DNA of 64,000 nt from Elusimicrobia bacterium GWA2_62_23 (GTDB lineage Bacteria; Elusimicrobiota; Elusimicrobia; Elusimicrobiales; UBA9959). A program made the translations under genes and the position numbers. The notes beneath the pieces were generated by a model. It ran no database searches and had not been told where the DNA came from. It saw nothing but the letters and a program-made list of their open reading frames with translations. The stretch lies in assembly GCA_001799635.1 (NCBI GenBank), contig MGTV01000050.1, positions 1 to 64,000 of the forward strand, in the 5' to 3' direction. Below are positions 16,566 to 23,494 of this stretch, in pieces. The first letter of the stretch is position 1. Each line of letters begins with the position of its first letter.

Positions 16566-17636
16566 ATGACCAAAGGACCTTCCAGTCCCGACCCGCGGAA
16601 CCGGACAGTTCCCGCCGGCCGCCGGCTTTTGGCCGCCAAGGGAGCTTACCTGCTGTTGAGCCTGGGCGCGGCTTTCGTCGTGCTGGAGGCGGGCCTGCGC
16701 CTGGCCGGGCCAGGGGTGGGCCCGCTTAACAGCAGCGCCCTTTATTACGACAATCCCAGGGGTTACTACGAACTCGTGGCTATGGACGGCGCCAGGCCGG
16801 TGTACGGCCTCCGGTATAACTCCGACCGGAGGGGTTTCAGGCTGCCGGACGGGCCGGTCGGGGGCGGGGGGGCGGGGGAGGCCGGGAGGGTCGGAATCGT
16901 CATGTTGGGGGATTCTTTTACCTTCGGCCGCGGCGTGCGCTACGCGGACACCTGCGCCGCCCGCCTGGAGAAACTTCTGGCCGCGGAAGGCGGCGGTTTG
17001 ACTGTTTTCAACGCGGGGGTGGTCGGGGTCGGGGCGGAGGAAGTGGAGCGTGTATATCTGGAAGCGGGCCGCGCAAAAAAACCGCGGCTCGCGGTCTACG
17101 GTTTCGTGCTGAACGACTTCGGGCTGGACCTGCCCGGAGGTCGGCCGGCGTCCGACCTTATAGACGGCAACAACGCTCCGCCCTCGGCCGGGCTGAGGAA
17201 ATATTCCGCGGTAGTAGACCGCTTCGCCGGGGCGCTGGAACGGAGGGGCGGGACGCGGGCTACCGTGAAAGCTTACCGGGAGGCCTTCTCCGGGGCGGAG
17301 GCCGGCAAAAAGTTCGCCGTGCTCAGGCGGCTGAACGCGGAAGTCAAGGCCGACGGCGGGCGCCTCGTGATCATGCTCTATCCGCTGCTCTATAGTCTGC
17401 GCGACTACCCTTTCAGGGAGGCCCATGCCGCTCTCCGTGAGTTTTGCGCGGCGGAAGGGATCCCTTTTCTCGATCTCCTGCCGGCTTTCGCGGTTCACGG
17501 GGAAAGAAAACTCTGGGCCGCGTCCTCGGACCAGCATCCCAATGAACTCGCCCAGGAGATAGCCGCAGGGGCGCTGGCCGCTTTCCTGAAAGAGCGTGGA
17601 CTTATCCCGGGGGCGGGCAAAAAGGCGGGCGGATGA
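16566..17636 (+). CDS. Membrane-anchored SGNH/GDSL hydrolase-like protein
   Basis: 356-aa protein with an N-terminal membrane anchor (about 23-45: GAYLLLSLGAAFVVLEAGL) and a periplasmic SGNH hydrolase domain. Visible are block I LGDSFTFGRG with catalytic Ser117, the block II Gly region NAGVVGVGAEE, block III YGFVLNDFG with the Asn, and a C-terminal Asp/His pair D322 and H324 in SDQHPNE. The family removes or transfers acyl groups on glycans, which fits the nearby glycan-type genes. GAGGTG at 16558-16563 supports the start. The stop overlaps the start of the first TMTC-like gene. Confidence 0.82.
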   Translation: MTKGPSSPDPRNRTVPAGRRLLAAKGAYLLLSLGAAFVVLEAGLRLAGPGVGPLNSSALYYDNPRGYYELVAMDGARPVYGLRYNSDRRGFRLPDGPVGGGGAGEAGRVGIVMLGDSFTFGRGVRYADTCAARLEKLLAAEGGGLTVFNAGVVGVGAEEVERVYLEAGRAKKPRLAVYGFVLNDFGLDLPGGRPASDLIDGNNAPPSAGLRKYSAVVDRFAGALERRGGTRATVKAYREAFSGAEAGKKFAVLRRLNAEVKADGGRLVIMLYPLLYSLRDYPFREAHAALREFCAAEGIPFLDLLPAFAVHGERKLWAASSDQHPNELAQEIAAGALAAFLKERGLIPGAGKKAGG

Positions 17637-19285
17637 AGAGGTTCAGGGAGTTCTTCCGGGACAACCCTATGCTGGCTTTGGCCCTGCTGGCTTTCTTCGC
17701 CGTTTACTCGGCCTCGCTCAATAACGGCTTTCACCGGGACGATCACCCGCACATAGCCGGCAACGCCGCCATCAGGGACCTCTCGAATTTCCCCAAACTT
17801 TTTTCCAGGGACTATTTCGTCCTGAGCGGTTCCGTGGCCTACCGGCCCATGGTGACCGCTTTCCGCTTCGCGCAGTACAGGGTGTTCGGGACCGACGCCA
17901 GGCTATGGCGCCTGTTCAACCTGCTGGTTCACGCGCTTAACGCCGTGCTGCTCTGCCTGGTGGTGATCCGGGTTTCAGGCTCCAGGCCCGCTGCTGCGGC
18001 CGCCGCCGCCTTATTTTTACTGCACCCTGCGCATACGGAGGCCCTGAACTACATTTCCAACGGCCAGCCGGATATGCTCTGCCTGCTTTTTCTTTGCGCG
18101 GCTTCGCTGGCCTACCTCTCGGGGCGCCTGGCGTGGACCGCCGCCTGGTTCCTGCTAGCTCTGTTTTCCAAGGAAATGGCCCTGGCCTTCCCGGTCCTGC
18201 TGCTTATCTACGAGTATTCCAGGGGCGGGCTGCGCCGCGCCTGGCGCCTGCCGGCGCTCCTGGCGGCCGCGGCACTGCTCTTCGCGGTTTGGCGCCTGGC
18301 CTGGTTCAGGGCGGGGCCTGTCTTTCTGGATAATGCCCAAGCTGACGCGGCCTTCGGTTTTTCCGCGCAAGGTTCCTTTACCGCCCTCCTGCAGTTCCCC
18401 GCCTTGGCTGGCTACTATTTAAAACTGCTGGTCTGGCCGGCCGCCTTGAGCGTGGAGATAGACCGCCTGCTTCCCGAAACCGGCTTCTTTTCTCTCTTCA
18501 ACGCGCTCCTGGCCTGGCTGGCGCTGCTGGCTTTGGCGGCCTGGGGCATAATGTCCCGGCTGGTCCGGCCCTGGGCCCTTTTCGCCTTCGCTTTTTTCGC
18601 CGCCCTGCTGCCTGTTTCCGGCCTGGTACCCCTTACCAGCCGCGTCCAGGAACACTTCGTCTACGTTCCCTCGGCCCTTTTCTGCGCCCTGGCGGGGATC
18701 CTGTTCGCCCGCGGTTCGGCGGCGGGCGGCAAAGCCCGCGCCGCTGCCCTGGCGGCCGTTATGGTGGCCCTCGGAGCTTCGGCCGTCCGCGTGTACGCGC
18801 GCAACGCCGATTGGCGGTCGCCGGCGGCGCTGGCGGAGGCGGACCTGAAGGCTTTCCCCGGTTCCCTGGTGGCCATGGTGAACCTGGCGGTTCAGAAGAA
18901 GGCTTCGGGCGACCGGGCCGGGGCGCTGGCCCTGTGCCAGGCCGCCCTGGAGGGCGGTTTTGCCGGGGGGGAAGTTCATTTCCTGCTGGCCGACCTGTAC
19001 CTTGTGGACGGGCTGCGGGAAAAGGCCGCCGCGGCCGCGCGGGCAGGCCTTGAAAAAGAGCCGGGCAGCCCCGATTCCTGGGTTAACGCGGCCCGCGTCC
19101 TGGCCCGCGCCGGCCTGCTTGACGAGGCGGAGACGGCCGCCAGGGAGGCTACGGCGCGGTTCGGTTATTTCCCGCCAGCCTTCTCCACTTTGGGCGAGAT
19201 CCTGCGCCTGCGGGGGAGACCCGGTGAGGCGGCCGGAATGTTCTCCGAGGCCGCCAGGCTCGGCGGCCGGACCCGGGCGCGGTAA
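17633..19285 (+). CDS. GT-C/TPR membrane protein, TMTC-like, paralogue 1
   Basis: 550-aa polytopic membrane protein. Its N-terminal part resembles protein O-mannosyltransferase-type GT-C enzymes: the first extracytoplasmic loop has NNGFHRDDHPHI with the acidic pair D36/D37, followed by YRPMVTAFRF and LLHPAHTEALNYISN. About ten membrane helices are followed by TPR-like repeats from about residue 400 (LAVQKKASGDRAGALALCQAAL, then LADLYLVDGLREKAA). TMTC/PMT-like proteins pass a sugar from a polyprenyl-phosphate donor to exported proteins, and here TPRs may select the target. First of three paralogues in a row, ahead of the giant surface protein. Confidence 0.8.
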   Translation: MKRFREFFRDNPMLALALLAFFAVYSASLNNGFHRDDHPHIAGNAAIRDLSNFPKLFSRDYFVLSGSVAYRPMVTAFRFAQYRVFGTDARLWRLFNLLVHALNAVLLCLVVIRVSGSRPAAAAAAALFLLHPAHTEALNYISNGQPDMLCLLFLCAASLAYLSGRLAWTAAWFLLALFSKEMALAFPVLLLIYEYSRGGLRRAWRLPALLAAAALLFAVWRLAWFRAGPVFLDNAQADAAFGFSAQGSFTALLQFPALAGYYLKLLVWPAALSVEIDRLLPETGFFSLFNALLAWLALLALAAWGIMSRLVRPWALFAFAFFAALLPVSGLVPLTSRVQEHFVYVPSALFCALAGILFARGSAAGGKARAAALAAVMVALGASAVRVYARNADWRSPAALAEADLKAFPGSLVAMVNLAVQKKASGDRAGALALCQAALEGGFAGGEVHFLLADLYLVDGLREKAAAAARAGLEKEPGSPDSWVNAARVLARAGLLDEAETAAREATARFGYFPPAFSTLGEILRLRGRPGEAAGMFSEAARLGGRTRAR

Positions 19286-19312
19286 TATTTAATACAATAG
19301 CAACGGATAAAA

Positions 19313-21238
19313 ATGAAGAACCGTTACGTCCTGATAGCCGCGTTGTCCGTCCTGGTCTACCTGCCCTCCGTTTTCGGGGGGTTCATGTGGGACGACGAGG
19401 ATATCATTACCGGCGACAGCGTGGTGCACAGCCTGGCCAACGCCGGGAAGGTCTTTTCGACCGGGTACTGGAAGCGGGATTTCCCCGGCGCCGAAAGCCG
19501 TTACCGGCCCATGCGTTCGCTCCTGCTGATGGCGGAATGGAAGGTTTTTGGCCGCGGGCCGGCGGGTTATCACGCCGTGAACGTGCTGCTTAACGCCGCC
19601 GCGGCCTGCCTGGCCCTGTGGCTGGCCTGGCTGCTGTTCCGGGACCCGGACAAGGCTTTCGCCGCCGCGTTGGTCTTCGCCCTGCACCCGGTGCACGTGG
19701 AATCCGTGGCCTGGCTTAAGAACGTCACCGACATCCTGATGTTCATCTTTGCGGCGCTGTCAGCGGGCCTGGCTATTAAGTCCTTTGAAAATGAAGGGAG
19801 ACGGCCGGTTTTGGGGGCGGCCTCGGCGGTATTTTTCCTGCTGGCGCTGTTCTCAAAAGAGAGCGCCGTCATGCTGCCGGCGCTGCTGGCTGCCTGGCTC
19901 TGGCTTGCCCGCGGGGAGCGGCCGCGGGAGGCCCTGGGCAAAACCCTGCCGCTGTGGGTAATGAGCGCCGTTTTCCTGCTGTTCGCCGTCTACGCCCTGC
20001 GCAGGACCCCTGGCATGGCCGCTTTCCACTTTAAAGAGGCGCTGCTAGGCTTCGCCCAGTATTCACGGTTGGTCTTCCTGCCGCTGGGGCTTAATGCCGA
20101 CCGGGGAGTAGTGACCCTCCTGGACGCGGCCGGGCCGCTGCTTCTTGCCGGCCTGGTCTTCTACGGGGTCCGCGCCGGCAACAGGGTCTTGCTTTATTCG
20201 GCTGCCTGGATAGTGCTGTGCCTGGTGCCTTTCCTGGACACGCGGTTCACCACGGGCCGGCCCATAGCCGAACAGCGGCTCTACATGGCCGTGCTGGGCC
20301 TGGGCCTGGCCTGCGGCGCGGCCTACAGGCCGGTAAAAGCCTGGCGTTACTCCCTCCTGGCGCTGTGCCTGCTCTTCGGCGGCGCGGCCGCGGCCCGTAA
20401 TTTCGACTGGATAGATCCCGTGCGGCTGTGGGAAAAGACGGTGGCGGCCTCGCCCGCCTCGCCCCGCGCCCGCAACAACCTGGGAGTTTCTTACGAGCGC
20501 GCCGGCCGCTTCAACGACGCCGCCAGGGAATATGAATTCTCCATGGCCATGGCCCCTGGCGAGCTCTCCCCGCGCCTCAACATCGCCGACCTGCTCTACA
20601 GGCTGGGCAACAGGCAGAAGGCCGAACAGGTCTATTCCGAGGCGCTCTCGCGGTTCCCCTTGGCCGCCAGGGCCAGGCTGGGCCTGCTCAGGCTCAAGCT
20701 CGAGGCCGGCAAGTCGCAGGAAGCCCTGATCCTCGGGCAGGAACTGCTGAAAGAGCGTCCGGACCACCCTGAGGCCTTGAACGCCGTGGGTGTGGTCTAC
20801 ATGGCCCTGCGGCGCGACGAGGAAGCCCGCTCCGCTTTTTCCCGGGCGGCGGCGCTGTCGCCGGAATATGCCGACGCTTTCTATAACCTCGCCTCCCTGC
20901 ACAGGAACCGAGGCGAATTCGGCCCTGCCGCTGAGGCTTACGAGGCCCTGCTGCGGATAGCTCCGGCTCACGCCGACGCCCTCAATAACCTGGCCATACT
21001 CAGCGACATGGCCGGGAACGAGGCCAGGGCGGTGGAATTTTTCAAGCGGGCGCAGGCGGCCGCCCCGGGCTTTTACCAGGCCTCGTACAATCTGGGCGGG
21101 ATCTATTACAGGAAAAAGATGTATCTCGAGGCGCTTTCGGAGTACTCGCGCGTGCTGGCCTCGGCGCCGGGGCATGAAGGCGCTGAAAGAAAGGCGGCCG
21201 AGATCAGGAAACTGCTGAATGAAGATCGCCGAAAATAA
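19313..21238 (+). CDS. GT-C/TPR membrane protein, TMTC-like, paralogue 2
   Basis: 641-aa paralogue of the preceding gene with the same plan: an acidic pair D27/D28 in GGFMWDDEDI, RYRPMRSLLLMAEWK, LHPVHVESVAWLKN and SKESAVMLPALL in the membrane domain. At least six TPRs follow in the C-terminal third, for example RNNLGVSYERAGRFNDAARE, NAVGVVYMALRRDEEARSAF and YNLASLHRNRGEFGPAAEAY. The gap to the previous gene is only 27 nt, and the SD is weak. It overlaps paralogue 3 by 20 nt. The sequence supports glycosyl transfer coupled to TPR-mediated binding, but the substrate is unproven. Confidence 0.82.
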   Translation: MKNRYVLIAALSVLVYLPSVFGGFMWDDEDIITGDSVVHSLANAGKVFSTGYWKRDFPGAESRYRPMRSLLLMAEWKVFGRGPAGYHAVNVLLNAAAACLALWLAWLLFRDPDKAFAAALVFALHPVHVESVAWLKNVTDILMFIFAALSAGLAIKSFENEGRRPVLGAASAVFFLLALFSKESAVMLPALLAAWLWLARGERPREALGKTLPLWVMSAVFLLFAVYALRRTPGMAAFHFKEALLGFAQYSRLVFLPLGLNADRGVVTLLDAAGPLLLAGLVFYGVRAGNRVLLYSAAWIVLCLVPFLDTRFTTGRPIAEQRLYMAVLGLGLACGAAYRPVKAWRYSLLALCLLFGGAAAARNFDWIDPVRLWEKTVAASPASPRARNNLGVSYERAGRFNDAAREYEFSMAMAPGELSPRLNIADLLYRLGNRQKAEQVYSEALSRFPLAARARLGLLRLKLEAGKSQEALILGQELLKERPDHPEALNAVGVVYMALRRDEEARSAFSRAAALSPEYADAFYNLASLHRNRGEFGPAAEAYEALLRIAPAHADALNNLAILSDMAGNEARAVEFFKRAQAAAPGFYQASYNLGGIYYRKKMYLEALSEYSRVLASAPGHEGAERKAAEIRKLLNEDRRK

Positions 21239-23009
21239 AACCCTCTGCGCGGTGATAGTTTTCTTCGCCGCCTTCCTCGGCTACGCCAATTCCGTCACCT
21301 CCACCTTTCACTGGGAGGACGAATATCTGGTGAGGGACAACGTGCATATCAGGCGGTTGTCCAATATCCCGGATTTTTTCCGGCCCGGCTACGTGAACGT
21401 GTACGAAGCCGGCGCCGGCAGCCGCTACCGGCCGCTGCGTACGGTAACCCTTGCCCTGGATTACGCCTTGTGGAAGGAGGACCCACGCGGCTACCACCTT
21501 ACCAACGTGCTCCTGAACGCCGCCGCGGCCGCGGCTTTCTGGTTTTTCTGCCTCTCCCTGACCGGCAGCGGGACCTTTTCGCTGCTGGCGGGCCTGCTTT
21601 TCGCCCTGCATCCGGCTCACGCGGAGTCCGTGGCCTGGGTCAAGAACCGCTCCGACATACTTTGCGCCCTTTTCTGTTTCGCTTCGGCCGGACTTTTCGT
21701 CCTGTACCGGCGGAATTCCAGGGTCCTTTTTCTGTGGCTTTCGGCCGCGGCCGCGGTGCCGGCTTTTATGGCCAAGGAAATGGCCCTGACCCTGCCGTTC
21801 ATGCTGGCCCTGGCGCTCGTTTACGGCAATCTGGAGTCGGGGCGGGACTGGGAGGACGGCTGGCCGGGCCTGCTGCCCGCTTTTAGCCTGCTGGCGGCCT
21901 ATTTCATTTTCAGGCAACTGGTGATGGCGGGGGGGGCTTTCGGCGGCTCGGCCTCCGGGCCCAGCCTTCCGCTCATGGCCGCGGCCGCCGGGGAATATCT
22001 TAAAACTCTGCTTTGGCCGGTCTTTCTTTCCATCGACCGCCCGCTGCCGGCGGCCGGTGCCGCCTGGCCGCAGTACGCTTTTGCCGCTGTTTTCCTGGCC
22101 GGCGCGCCGGCCCTCTGGTTCTCCGGGCGGCGGCGCGGCGCCCTGTGGCTGCTGTTGTTCTGGGTCCTGTACGTGCCCGTTTCCAACCTGGTCCCCATAG
22201 AAGGGAGGCCTTTCGCCGAGCAGCGCCTGTACCTGCCCTCGGCCGCTTTCTGCGCTTTCATAGCCTGGGGGCTGACAGAGCTGCCTCCCGCGGGCCGCCT
22301 GGCCCGGCTGGCGCCGGCCCTGGCCCTGCTGCTGGCCGGCCTTTGGGGCGTCCGCGGTTTTTACCGGAACCTGGACTGGCACAGCGAGTCCGGGCTGTGG
22401 CAGGAGACCGTTAGGGTTTCCCCTTCCGCCAGGGCCTACAATAACCTGGGCGTGACCCTGCTGCGGGAAAAACGCTACCAGGAGGCCATCGCCAGCGCGC
22501 AGGAATCCCTCAGGCTCGATCCCGCCTACGTAGACGCCTACAATACGCTGGGCGCCGGCTACTATGACCTCGGCCTTTATGACCGGAGCCTGGCCGCTTT
22601 CGAAAAAGCCGTCTATTTCTCCGACGGCCGCGCCTACAAGTCGCTCATGAACCTGGCGACGATCTATAGCCTCAAGGGCAGGGAGAAGGATGCGGTGGGG
22701 TTGTATGCCGCGGTGATCAGGACCGCTCCCTGGATGGACGCGGCCTACTACAATATGGGCATGGCGCTGAACCGGCTGGGGCGCAAGGAGGAGGCGTTGC
22801 GCGCCTTCGGAGAGGCGGTGGCCCTGAATCCGTACAATGCCAGGGCCTACCAGATGCTGGGAGGGCTTTTCGCGGAAAGAAAAGACTATAAGTCCGCCGA
22901 GCTGGCCTACCGGGACCTGTTGAAGGTGGAGCCCGCTAACCCTTTCGCGGCCAAGTTCCTGCTGCTTAATACAGGGCAGAGTATTGACAAGTCAACGGGT
23001 AGGCCTTGA
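21219..23009 (+). CDS. GT-C/TPR membrane protein, TMTC-like, paralogue 3
   Basis: 596-aa third paralogue. The loop motif reads FHWEDEYLVRDN, so the first acidic residue is Glu (E33/D34). SRYRPLRTVTLALDYALWK, LHPAHAESVAWVKNRSD and MAKEMALTLPFM follow. The C-terminal TPRs include YNNLGVTLLREKRYQEAIA, YNTLGAGYYDLGLYDRSLAA and YYNMGMALNRLGRKEEALRA. The last codons overlap regulatory DNA for the giant gene: a TTGACAAGTCAA palindrome lies at 22984-22995 and the -35 box of the next promoter includes the stop codon. Confidence 0.82.
   Translation: MKIAENKTLCAVIVFFAAFLGYANSVTSTFHWEDEYLVRDNVHIRRLSNIPDFFRPGYVNVYEAGAGSRYRPLRTVTLALDYALWKEDPRGYHLTNVLLNAAAAAAFWFFCLSLTGSGTFSLLAGLLFALHPAHAESVAWVKNRSDILCALFCFASAGLFVLYRRNSRVLFLWLSAAAAVPAFMAKEMALTLPFMLALALVYGNLESGRDWEDGWPGLLPAFSLLAAYFIFRQLVMAGGAFGGSASGPSLPLMAAAAGEYLKTLLWPVFLSIDRPLPAAGAAWPQYAFAAVFLAGAPALWFSGRRRGALWLLLFWVLYVPVSNLVPIEGRPFAEQRLYLPSAAFCAFIAWGLTELPPAGRLARLAPALALLLAGLWGVRGFYRNLDWHSESGLWQETVRVSPSARAYNNLGVTLLREKRYQEAIASAQESLRLDPAYVDAYNTLGAGYYDLGLYDRSLAAFEKAVYFSDGRAYKSLMNLATIYSLKGREKDAVGLYAAVIRTAPWMDAAYYNMGMALNRLGRKEEALRAFGEAVALNPYNARAYQMLGGLFAERKDYKSAELAYRDLLKVEPANPFAAKFLLLNTGQSIDKSTGRP
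22984..22995. promoter_or_regulatory. Palindromic operator-like site upstream of giant-gene promoter
   Basis: TTGACAAGTCAA sits 10 nt before the -35 box at 23006. The PorV-gene promoter has TTGACATGTCAA at the same 10-nt distance. Identical position at two riboswitch-controlled promoters suggests a binding site for a common regulator, although tandem -35-like hexamers are an alternative. Confidence 0.5.
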
Positions 23010-23033
23010 CAAGGCGGGATTATCTGCTATAAT
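23006..23033 (+). promoter_or_regulatory. Consensus promoter of the giant gene leader
   Basis: -35 TTGACA (23006-23011), 16-bp spacer, -10 TATAAT (23028-23033), with the preceding TGC giving an extended -10. The string ATCTGCTATAATAT is identical in the promoter at 59021. Transcription would begin near 23040, leaving a leader of about 455 nt. Confidence 0.85.
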
Positions 23034-23061
23034 ATGATTGCAGCGCGGTGTTGGTTGCGGT

Positions 23062-23185
23062 GCCCCGCCCTTTTGGCTTGGCAGCAGCGGTGTGCGGTCG
23101 TGCGGTTGCGGTCTCGGTCGCAGACAGACGCGGTACGTGCGGTGCGGTGCAGTAGCGTGCGGTGAGTGTCCCAAAAGGGCGGGGC
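23062..23185. repeat. Long inverted-repeat element with TGCGGT-rich interior
   Basis: A perfect 15-bp inverted repeat, GCCCCGCCCTTTTGG (23062-23076) and its complement (23171-23185), encloses 94 nt rich in TGCGGT repeats, at least six in the interior. It lies in the transcribed leader between the promoter and the riboswitch. The interior does not resemble the 129-nt elements at 58850 and 60806. It could be a small mobile inverted repeat, a protein-binding hairpin, or part of leader folding. Confidence 0.6.
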
Positions 23186-23198
23186 GTTTATTTGAAGT

Positions 23199-23276
23199 AT
23201 CCGACAATAGCAAAGCCGGCCAAAGCCGGCGGCGCAAAGCCGAGGGCCCGTAGGGGTTGCCTGGCTGCCGAAGATG
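23199..23276 (+). ncRNA. GEMM-I cyclic-dinucleotide riboswitch, upstream of the giant gene
   Basis: The aptamer matches the GEMM-I (c-di-GMP-I/cGAMP) consensus: ACAATAGCAAAGCC, a P2 hairpin GCCGGC-CAAA-GCCGGC (23215-23230), the ligand-site strand GGCGCAAAGCC with the stacking A at 23236, a variable P3 region, and the 3' strand GGCTGCCGAAG. The base equivalent to Vc2 G20 is A (23209), the change that marks GEMM-Ib riboswitches selective for 3',3'-cGAMP in Geobacter. The P2 loop is CAAA rather than a GNRA tetraloop. A terminator-like hairpin follows 45 nt downstream, consistent with transcriptional control. Aptamer identity is firm by eye; ligand choice is inference. Confidence 0.82.
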
Positions 23277-23492
23277 ACTATGAAAGAGCGGTTGTATACC
23301 CTCTGTTATATGTTTTTAGGAGCCGGTGCGGCTTTTGCCGTAGCGGCTATTTTATTGTCCGGACAGGAAACGCGGAATTTCGCGTTCTGTAACATTTGCG
23401 TAACAATAATTATTTATTATAATGGAATGGCACTGAACGACCCGACAAAGGACCGCAACATCCTTGGCCGGGCCGTTCCTTGTCGTTTATAA
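23274..23492 (+). CDS. Possible 72-codon leader ORF directly after the riboswitch
   Basis: An ORF beginning at the 3' edge of the aptamer (ATG 23274, or ATG 23280) encodes a basic N-terminus and a hydrophobic stretch, MKERLYTLCYMFLGAGAAF, then a region with no resemblance I recognise. It lies across the terminator hairpin and overlaps the first candidate codons of the giant gene in another frame. There is no Shine-Dalgarno sequence. The PorV gene likewise starts right at its aptamer, which hints that reading through this region could matter, but the ORF may well be fortuitous. Confidence 0.25.
   Translation: MTMKERLYTLCYMFLGAGAAFAVAAILLSGQETRNFAFCNICVTIIIYYNGMALNDPTKDRNILGRAVPCRL
23321..23356 (+). 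terminator. Terminator-like expression platform of riboswitch 1
   Basis: AGCCGGTGCGGC, loop TTTT, then GCCGTAGCGGCT forms a 12-position stem with one G-G mismatch, followed directly by ATTTTATT. Its position 45 nt after the aptamer suits ligand-controlled intrinsic termination of the giant-gene transcript. Confidence 0.65.
23390..23423 (+). promoter_or_regulatory. TAAC direct repeat and second TATAAT box
   Basis: TTCTGTAACA and TTGCGTAACA place TAAC at 23390 and 23401, exactly 11 bp apart. A TATAAT lies at 23418-23423 with only a weak -35 (TTTGCG at 23395). This may be an activator-dependent internal promoter that bypasses the riboswitch terminator. Similar 11-bp-spaced TAAC repeats occur at 59067 and 63051. 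Confidence 0.4.
23443..23485 (+). other. Imperfect hairpin just before the giant-gene start
   Basis: CGACAA (23443-23448) pairs with TTGTCG (23480-23485), and the adjacent AGGACCG and CCGTTCC extend the stem with bulges. The 3' arm contains a TTG that could be an alternative start codon in frame with the giant gene. The structure could limit ribosome access or be a weak terminator (followed by TTTAT). Confidence 0.35.
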
Positions 23493-23494
23493 AA

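Noticed and set aside
23062-23185. CRISPR-like reading of the TGCGGT repeats
   Set aside because: The repeats are only 6-7 nt and irregularly spaced, without uniform spacers, and no cas genes are present.
23038-23253. Short ORFs on both strands across the giant-gene leader (for example 23038-23253 + and 22992-23237 -)
   Set aside because: They lie over the inverted-repeat element and riboswitch, consist of Arg/Gly/Cys-rich low-complexity translation and have no ribosome-binding sites.
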